Shown: positions 6,965-10,744 of the stretch, in pieces
Position numbering within the stretch: position 1 is the first letter of the stretch
Layout: every line of letters starts with the position of its first letter
Assembly: GCA_903853735.1 (NCBI GenBank)
Contig: CAINUH010000293.1
Span: forward strand, 1-10,744
Length of the DNA: 10,744 nt
From: an uncultured Desulfomonile sp.
Lineage (GTDB): Bacteria; Desulfobacterota; Desulfomonilia; Desulfomonilales; Desulfomonilaceae
Reading direction: 5' to 3'
The notes under the pieces: generated by a model
What the model saw: the letters and a program-made list of their open reading frames with translations, nothing else
Told to the model about the DNA's origin: nothing
The model's database searches: none
Translations under genes and position numbers: made by a program

Positions 6965-7980
6965 TGGCTCAAGAACACTGTGTCATCATCGGCAACGGGC
7001 CGGCAGCTAATCAGGCTGCACTCACGCTACGCGAGAACTCCCCTGACATGCTCATCACCTTGGTAGGACAGGAGCCGTTTCCTCATTACAGGCCTCACCT
7101 CCTGCCCGACTATATTTCGGGGAAATTGTCCGAAAATGATCTTTATGTCAGTCCGACTGAATTCTACAAACGGTCCGGCATCAAGGTAAGGCTGGGCCAA
7201 CAAGTCGTGAACATAGACTTCTGTAGTAGAGAACTCGCTCTGTCTCACAAGGAAATAATTTCCTTCGACGGTCTCATCATAGCGTGTGGTGGTAGACAGC
7301 GAATACCTGAGCGCATGCAAGTATTCGAGGATTTGATGCTTACACTCAAGACCCCTGCGGATGCTGCCGTCTGGATTGATAGACTAACCCAGGTAGACTC
7401 TGTTCTGATCGTGGGGGGAGACCTTACTTCCTTGAGTCTCACCAAAGCCCTTCTGTCTTTGAAGAAACGTGTTTTTTTTATGCTTAACGAGGATTCATTT
7501 TGGCCGGTTCCTCTCGGAACTGAGGTTGCACAACAGGTTAGACTCAGATTGATGGAGAAAGGTGTGGAAGTCCTCGAGTCTGGGAGAATCAGGCGGGTGG
7601 CTCGAATCTCTGACGTGCGACTGGAAGTGGAGACCGACTGGGAAACGTTCAAAGTTGGAATTCTTGGGGTATTTTACGGCATGGTCCCTGATGTGAAGTT
7701 TCTAGCTCGATCAGGGCTTGACATAGACCGAGGCATCCTTGTAGACGAGCACCTTCGGACCCGTTTTGATTTGGTCTACGCTGCCGGAGACTGCGCGCAA
7801 GTATATCATCCAGGAATCAAGGACTATTGGGTATCCATCGGTTATGAGAACGCTATCAGCCTTGGCAAAGTTGCTGCATTGAATTTATTGGGCGGTATGT
7901 ATGCTGTGGAAACTGCCCCCTCGAGCATTTTTACCGTAGACGGAATAATTGTTAACACTTCGTGGTGGTTGGAGTTTTAG
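6964..7980 (+). CDS. Small FAD-dependent oxidoreductase (pyridine nucleotide-disulfide reductase fold)
   Basis: The 338-residue flavoprotein resembles the N-terminal part of NirB and NADH:rubredoxin/ferredoxin reductases. The FAD-binding start is VIIGNGPAANQAAL (7-20). A segment FPHYRPHLLPDYISGK (39-54) matches the family's conserved YRP-LP-G region. DLVYAAGDCAQV (269-280) is the second FAD motif. No CxxxxC redox disulfide is present, fitting the rubredoxin-reductase type. The nucleotide-binding loop reads VLIVGGDLTSLSL (147-159), where the usual GxGxxG/A is broken (Asp153, Ser156), so NAD(P)H binding may be weak or lost. The C-terminus is short for the family and ends in NTSWWLEF. ATG overlaps the preceding stop (TGATG), implying coupled translation and possibly a shared complex. 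Its electron partner is not evident from sequence. Confidence 0.83.
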   Translation: MAQEHCVIIGNGPAANQAALTLRENSPDMLITLVGQEPFPHYRPHLLPDYISGKLSENDLYVSPTEFYKRSGIKVRLGQQVVNIDFCSRELALSHKEIISFDGLIIACGGRQRIPERMQVFEDLMLTLKTPADAAVWIDRLTQVDSVLIVGGDLTSLSLTKALLSLKKRVFFMLNEDSFWPVPLGTEVAQQVRLRLMEKGVEVLESGRIRRVARISDVRLEVETDWETFKVGILGVFYGMVPDVKFLARSGLDIDRGILVDEHLRTRFDLVYAAGDCAQVYHPGIKDYWVSIGYENAISLGKVAALNLLGGMYAVETAPSSIFTVDGIIVNTSWWLEF

Positions 7981-7981
7981 T

Positions 7982-9757
7982 ATGCCCAAAGTCGATGTTA
8001 CGGTCGAGGTCTGCGGTATGGCAGGAGATGGTACAATTGCTGCCGGTGGATTAATAAATGAAGCCTTATCAGAGGGCGGATTCTCAGTATTGGGTTTTGA
8101 CTCTTATCCAGCCGAAATAAGAGGCTTTGGCCGATGTGTGACTCATTCCCGCATAGGGAATAATGAGGTTGTTGCGTTGGGAGATGTTACCCACGTTCTT
8201 ATCTCCCTTGATGACGAACAGTCCAGATCAAGAGTACCTTTCTTGACTGAAAACTCAATCGTTATTTTCGACAGTAGCCCTGCTGCTTATGTGAGGGAAG
8301 ACAGCTCCATTGCGGGCGAGGTCGAGCCTGGAACACTGTTGTTCGGAATGCCATTGAGCGATCTGGCTACTGCCGCGTCAGGCACGGAGCGAGGAAGAAA
8401 CTTGACTGCCCTGGGAGGATTTACAGCTATTTGCGGAATACCTTCTGAACTGTTCCATAGGGTGATTAAGAGAAGATTCAAGGCCAAGGGAGAAAAGGTG
8501 CTGCTGGCGAACCTTAACAGCTTTGATGCCGGGGTGACTTATGCCACTCAAAACTTCTCAGAGCGCATAAGGAATATCTTTATACCTCCTGGACAACCGC
8601 ATGGGCATGAAAACGTGCTGCTTTCAGGCAACCAGGCCATTGGAAAAGCAGCTCTCGACGCAGGATTGAAGCTTTACTTCGGATACCCAATAACACCCGC
8701 CACACCTATCATGGAGTATCTGGCTTCGCGCCTACCGGACAGGGGCGGCAGGGTAGTGCAGATGGAAGACGAAATCTCTTCTATAGGGGCTGTGCTTGGC
8801 AGTTTTTATGCCGGCGTAAGGGCTATGACCGCCACCTCCGGACCTGGGTTTGCCCTGATGACGGAACTCATAACCCATGGAGTAATGGCTGAGATCCCCG
8901 CCGTGATCATCGATGCACAAAGAGGCGGCCCGTCCACTGGACTCCCCACCAAGACCGAGCAATCGGATCTTCACGCCGCTGTCTTCGGCGGACCCGGTGA
9001 TTCGGCTCGAATTGTTATCGCGCCCACCAATGTATCGGAATGTTATCGCTACACGGTTAAAAGCTTCCAGCTTGCCGAGAAATATCAGACGCCGGTAATC
9101 ATTCTGACCGACTTTTACCTGGATAACCGAGTGGAGAATTTACCCATACCTCAGGCTGTTGAGTCTGAGATAGAAAATTCCAACATATTTCCAAGGAGTT
9201 CGGTGAAAGGCTCGTACAATAGATATTCCGTAACCGAATCCGGGATTTCTCCCCGTGCCTTGCCTGGAATGGAAGGCTTCATCTTTGCGGCAACGGGCCT
9301 AGAACATACGGAGAAAGGGACACCCGATTATTCACCGGAAGTGCATACAATGATGAGTGCAAAGCGACACCGTAAGATTCTCGGAGCACTTGCGGACATG
9401 CCTGCACCTGAAGAGTTTTCTTCCGGGAATATAATGGATGTTGGAGTTATAGGATGGGGCTCTACCTTTGGTTCGGTACTTGAGGCGGTAAACATGGCCC
9501 GCGGCAGAGGCATGAATGTCGGCGCCTTGAAAATCACATCTATTTTTCCATTTCACCTTGATGTGATTAGAGAATTCATGAACAGGTGTAGTCATTGCCT
9601 TGTTCCGGAACTTAATTTTGAAGGACAACTGGCCAATCTCATAGGCCATTTGCACACAAAGGATGTAGTGAGGCTGAACAGAGTTACGGGCATGCCTTTT
9701 CCCCCGTCAGCCATACTCGCCAAAATTGAAGATCTTATTCAAACAGGTGACGAATGA
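7982..9757 (+). CDS. korA: 2-oxoacid:ferredoxin oxidoreductase, fused gamma-alpha subunit (KorA type)
   Basis: With the next gene it forms an enzyme that converts a 2-oxoacid plus CoA to acyl-CoA, CO2 and two low-potential electrons. The 591-residue protein carries the gamma domain first (GMAGDGTIAAGG, 12-23; YPAEIRGFGR, 42-51). The alpha domain begins near 211 (LLSGNQAIGKAALDAG), followed by the hallmark YPITP (235-239), QMEDEISSIGA (260-270), SGPGF (286-290) and RGGPSTGLPTK (314-324). This gamma-alpha order and length fit two-subunit 2-oxoglutarate enzymes (KorAB) of bacteria; substrate is inferred. I start at ATG 7982, one base after the upstream stop, because GGAG (7971-7974) is 7 bases ahead; the TTG at 7949 adds eleven unsupported residues. 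No ferredoxin domain is present. Confidence 0.93.
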   Translation: MPKVDVTVEVCGMAGDGTIAAGGLINEALSEGGFSVLGFDSYPAEIRGFGRCVTHSRIGNNEVVALGDVTHVLISLDDEQSRSRVPFLTENSIVIFDSSPAAYVREDSSIAGEVEPGTLLFGMPLSDLATAASGTERGRNLTALGGFTAICGIPSELFHRVIKRRFKAKGEKVLLANLNSFDAGVTYATQNFSERIRNIFIPPGQPHGHENVLLSGNQAIGKAALDAGLKLYFGYPITPATPIMEYLASRLPDRGGRVVQMEDEISSIGAVLGSFYAGVRAMTATSGPGFALMTELITHGVMAEIPAVIIDAQRGGPSTGLPTKTEQSDLHAAVFGGPGDSARIVIAPTNVSECYRYTVKSFQLAEKYQTPVIILTDFYLDNRVENLPIPQAVESEIENSNIFPRSSVKGSYNRYSVTESGISPRALPGMEGFIFAATGLEHTEKGTPDYSPEVHTMMSAKRHRKILGALADMPAPEEFSSGNIMDVGVIGWGSTFGSVLEAVNMARGRGMNVGALKITSIFPFHLDVIREFMNRCSHCLVPELNFEGQLANLIGHLHTKDVVRLNRVTGMPFPPSAILAKIEDLIQTGDE

Positions 9758-10560
9758 AAATACCGGGTAGAGATCTTGCCGAACATGTTAAGCAAATAAA
9801 AGAATCCGGAGCCTTTGATGTTCGGTCCAATGCCCTTCCTACGTGGTGCCCGGGCTGTGGATATTTCGGGATCCACCAGGGGTTGAACGAATGCATACGG
9901 GAACTGGGACTGCCCCACCACAAAGTGGTCGTGGTCTCTGGAATCGGTTGCGCCGGTCGGTACCCCTTTTTCACAAATACTTACGGCCTTCACACTGTAC
10001 ACGGGAGAACTCTTCCCGTAGCAACCGGCGTGAAGATGGCCAACCCTGAACTCGCAGTGTTTGCGGTCGGCGGCGATGGGGACGGCTTGGCCATAGGTGG
10101 GGGGCACCTGCCGCACGTGGCGCGACGAAACGTGAACATTAACTATCTGCTTTTTGATAATTCGATCTACGGACTTACCAAGGGTCAACCGTCGCCCAGC
10201 AGCCCTCAGGGAACGAAGAGTAAGGTAAGCCCTTACGGCACTGTTGACAAACCCTTGAATGCCACCTTACTGGCCCTGACCTATGGTGCCTCGTTTGTAG
10301 CAAGGCTTTTTGCAGGCGATCCCTCCGGCATAACCAACGCTCTGATTGAGGGAATACGGCATCCGGGTTTTTCGTTATTTCATATCTATACAAGTTGCGT
10401 GACCTTTGACAAAGTGTTCAAGACGTGGGCCAACCTGAAACGATGGGTGCATCCTCTGCCCCAAGATTACGATCCGACAGATTTGAGACAAGCTTTTGAC
10501 CGAGTATTGGATGACGACTTCAGCATCGGAATAATCTATAGGAGAACTGAGAAGGCGTGA
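9754..10560 (+). CDS. korB: 2-oxoacid:ferredoxin oxidoreductase, beta subunit (KorB type, thiamine diphosphate)
   Basis: This 268-residue subunit holds thiamine diphosphate and the iron-sulfur cluster next to it. The four expected cluster cysteines are present: WCPGCG (C32, C35), SGIGCAGR (C66) and YTSC (C215). The thiamine diphosphate motif is GDGDGLAIGGGH (107-118), continuing to FDNSIYGLTKGQPSPSS (134-150). The IYGLTKGQ-SP-S block and the HTVHGRTLPVATG stretch (80-92) read like KorB of 2-oxoglutarate oxidoreductases rather than pyruvate enzymes, but substrate is an inference. It is shorter than actinobacterial KorB because it lacks N- and C-terminal extensions. Its ATG overlaps the korA stop by four bases (ATGA), so the two chains are translationally coupled, as fits an equimolar complex. 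Confidence 0.94.
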   Translation: MKIPGRDLAEHVKQIKESGAFDVRSNALPTWCPGCGYFGIHQGLNECIRELGLPHHKVVVVSGIGCAGRYPFFTNTYGLHTVHGRTLPVATGVKMANPELAVFAVGGDGDGLAIGGGHLPHVARRNVNINYLLFDNSIYGLTKGQPSPSSPQGTKSKVSPYGTVDKPLNATLLALTYGASFVARLFAGDPSGITNALIEGIRHPGFSLFHIYTSCVTFDKVFKTWANLKRWVHPLPQDYDPTDLRQAFDRVLDDDFSIGIIYRRTEKA

Positions 10561-10566
10561 CACAAA

Positions 10567-10582
10567 CTCCTCTAGTGAGGAG
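10567..10582 (+). promoter_or_regulatory. Hairpin masking the ribosome-binding site of the last gene
   Basis: CTCCTC (10567-10572), a TAGT loop (10573-10576) and GAGGAG (10577-10582) form a perfect 6-bp stem directly after the korB stop codon. The GAGGAG arm is the best Shine-Dalgarno match for the ATG at 10590 (7-base spacing), so folding would block initiation. A ribosome finishing korB at 10560 stops only 7 bases before the stem and could open it, coupling the two genes. There is no T tract, so this is unlikely to be a terminator. The structure is seen; the regulatory role is inferred. Confidence 0.45.
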
Positions 10583-10589
10583 CGCCACA

Positions 10590-10744
10590 ATGAAGGATGA
10601 AACTCCTACACCGTTGACCACGGACTTCTGTCGGCTCTACCCCGAGTCCGGCATCTTATCCAATGTTTTCCTGAAGGAGGTAGGTTTGCCATGTCTTTCA
10701 GAGTCACCAGGGACCCAACTCGCCATTAATTCGCGCTATCTATA
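10590..10744 (+). CDS. Start of an unidentified gene, cut by the window edge
   Basis: A frame beginning with ATG at 10590 stays open for the 51 codons left in the window. GAGGAG at 10577-10582, 7 bases upstream, is a strong ribosome-binding site, though it is half of a hairpin. The visible peptide (MKDETPTPLTTDFCRLYPES, then a segment with two more residues of Cys/Pro-rich character) has no motif I recognise and no signal peptide. A second strong site, AAGGAGG at 10674-10680, could serve an in-frame TTG at 10686 or an out-of-frame ATG at 10691; the latter stops after 12 codons. If real, the gene is probably the next member of the oxidoreductase operon. No function can be assigned. Confidence 0.45.
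   Translation, partial: MKDETPTPLTTDFCRLYPESGILSNVFLKEVGLPCLSESPGTQLAINSRYL

Noticed and set aside
10691..10729. ATG with a strong AAGGAGG site opening a 12-codon frame
   Set aside because: It stops after 12 codons within the longer open frame from 10590; the site may instead support an internal TTG start at 10686, so no separate gene is called.

Overview
The window reads as part of a chromosome from an anaerobic bacterium, most likely a Desulfobacterota/deltaproteobacterial relative. This is an inference from gene content and protein style: a stand-alone 2-oxoacid:ferredoxin oxidoreductase, iron-sulfur flavoproteins and a moderate base composition. No rRNA, tRNA, CRISPR array, intact insertion sequence or replication origin was seen.

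Layout. Positions 1-426 hold no supportable gene, but carry two adjacent interrupted palindromes near a TTGACA box. scpB (427-963, minus strand) encodes a chromosome segregation protein. A divergent intergenic region of about 157 bp follows, with a good sigma70-like promoter pointing right. It leads into a GT-A fold glycosyltransferase (1121-2338), a possible 56-residue small protein (2338-2508) and a stand-alone response-regulator receiver domain (2520-2885); these three are tightly packed. The 275-bp gap at 2886-3160 contains a structured element just before a new gene run.

From 3161 to the right edge every gene is on the plus strand, with short gaps or overlaps: a MacB/LolD-type ABC ATPase, a MacA-type membrane fusion protein, a GltD-like FAD/iron-sulfur oxidoreductase, a second smaller FAD flavoprotein, a fused gamma-alpha subunit (KorA type) and the thiamine-diphosphate beta subunit (KorB type) of a 2-oxoacid:ferredoxin oxidoreductase, and the start of an unidentified gene cut by the window edge.

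How they may work together. The last four complete genes overlap or abut (TGATG at 6962-6966, one base between stop and start at 7981, ATGA at 9754-9757) and look like one translationally coupled unit. The KorAB pair would oxidise a 2-oxoacid, probably 2-oxoglutarate, to the acyl-CoA and CO2. No separate ferredoxin-like delta subunit is encoded, but the GltD-like protein carries a C-terminal double-cluster ferredoxin domain and could pass the electrons to NAD(P). This recalls the KorABC 2-oxoglutarate:NADP+ oxidoreductases of anaerobic aromatic degraders. The extra small flavoprotein, with an eroded nucleotide-binding motif, is the least conventional part. The ABC ATPase and adaptor upstream lack any permease gene in the window. 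A hairpin that buries the ribosome-binding site of the last, partial gene is the clearest candidate for post-transcriptional control.
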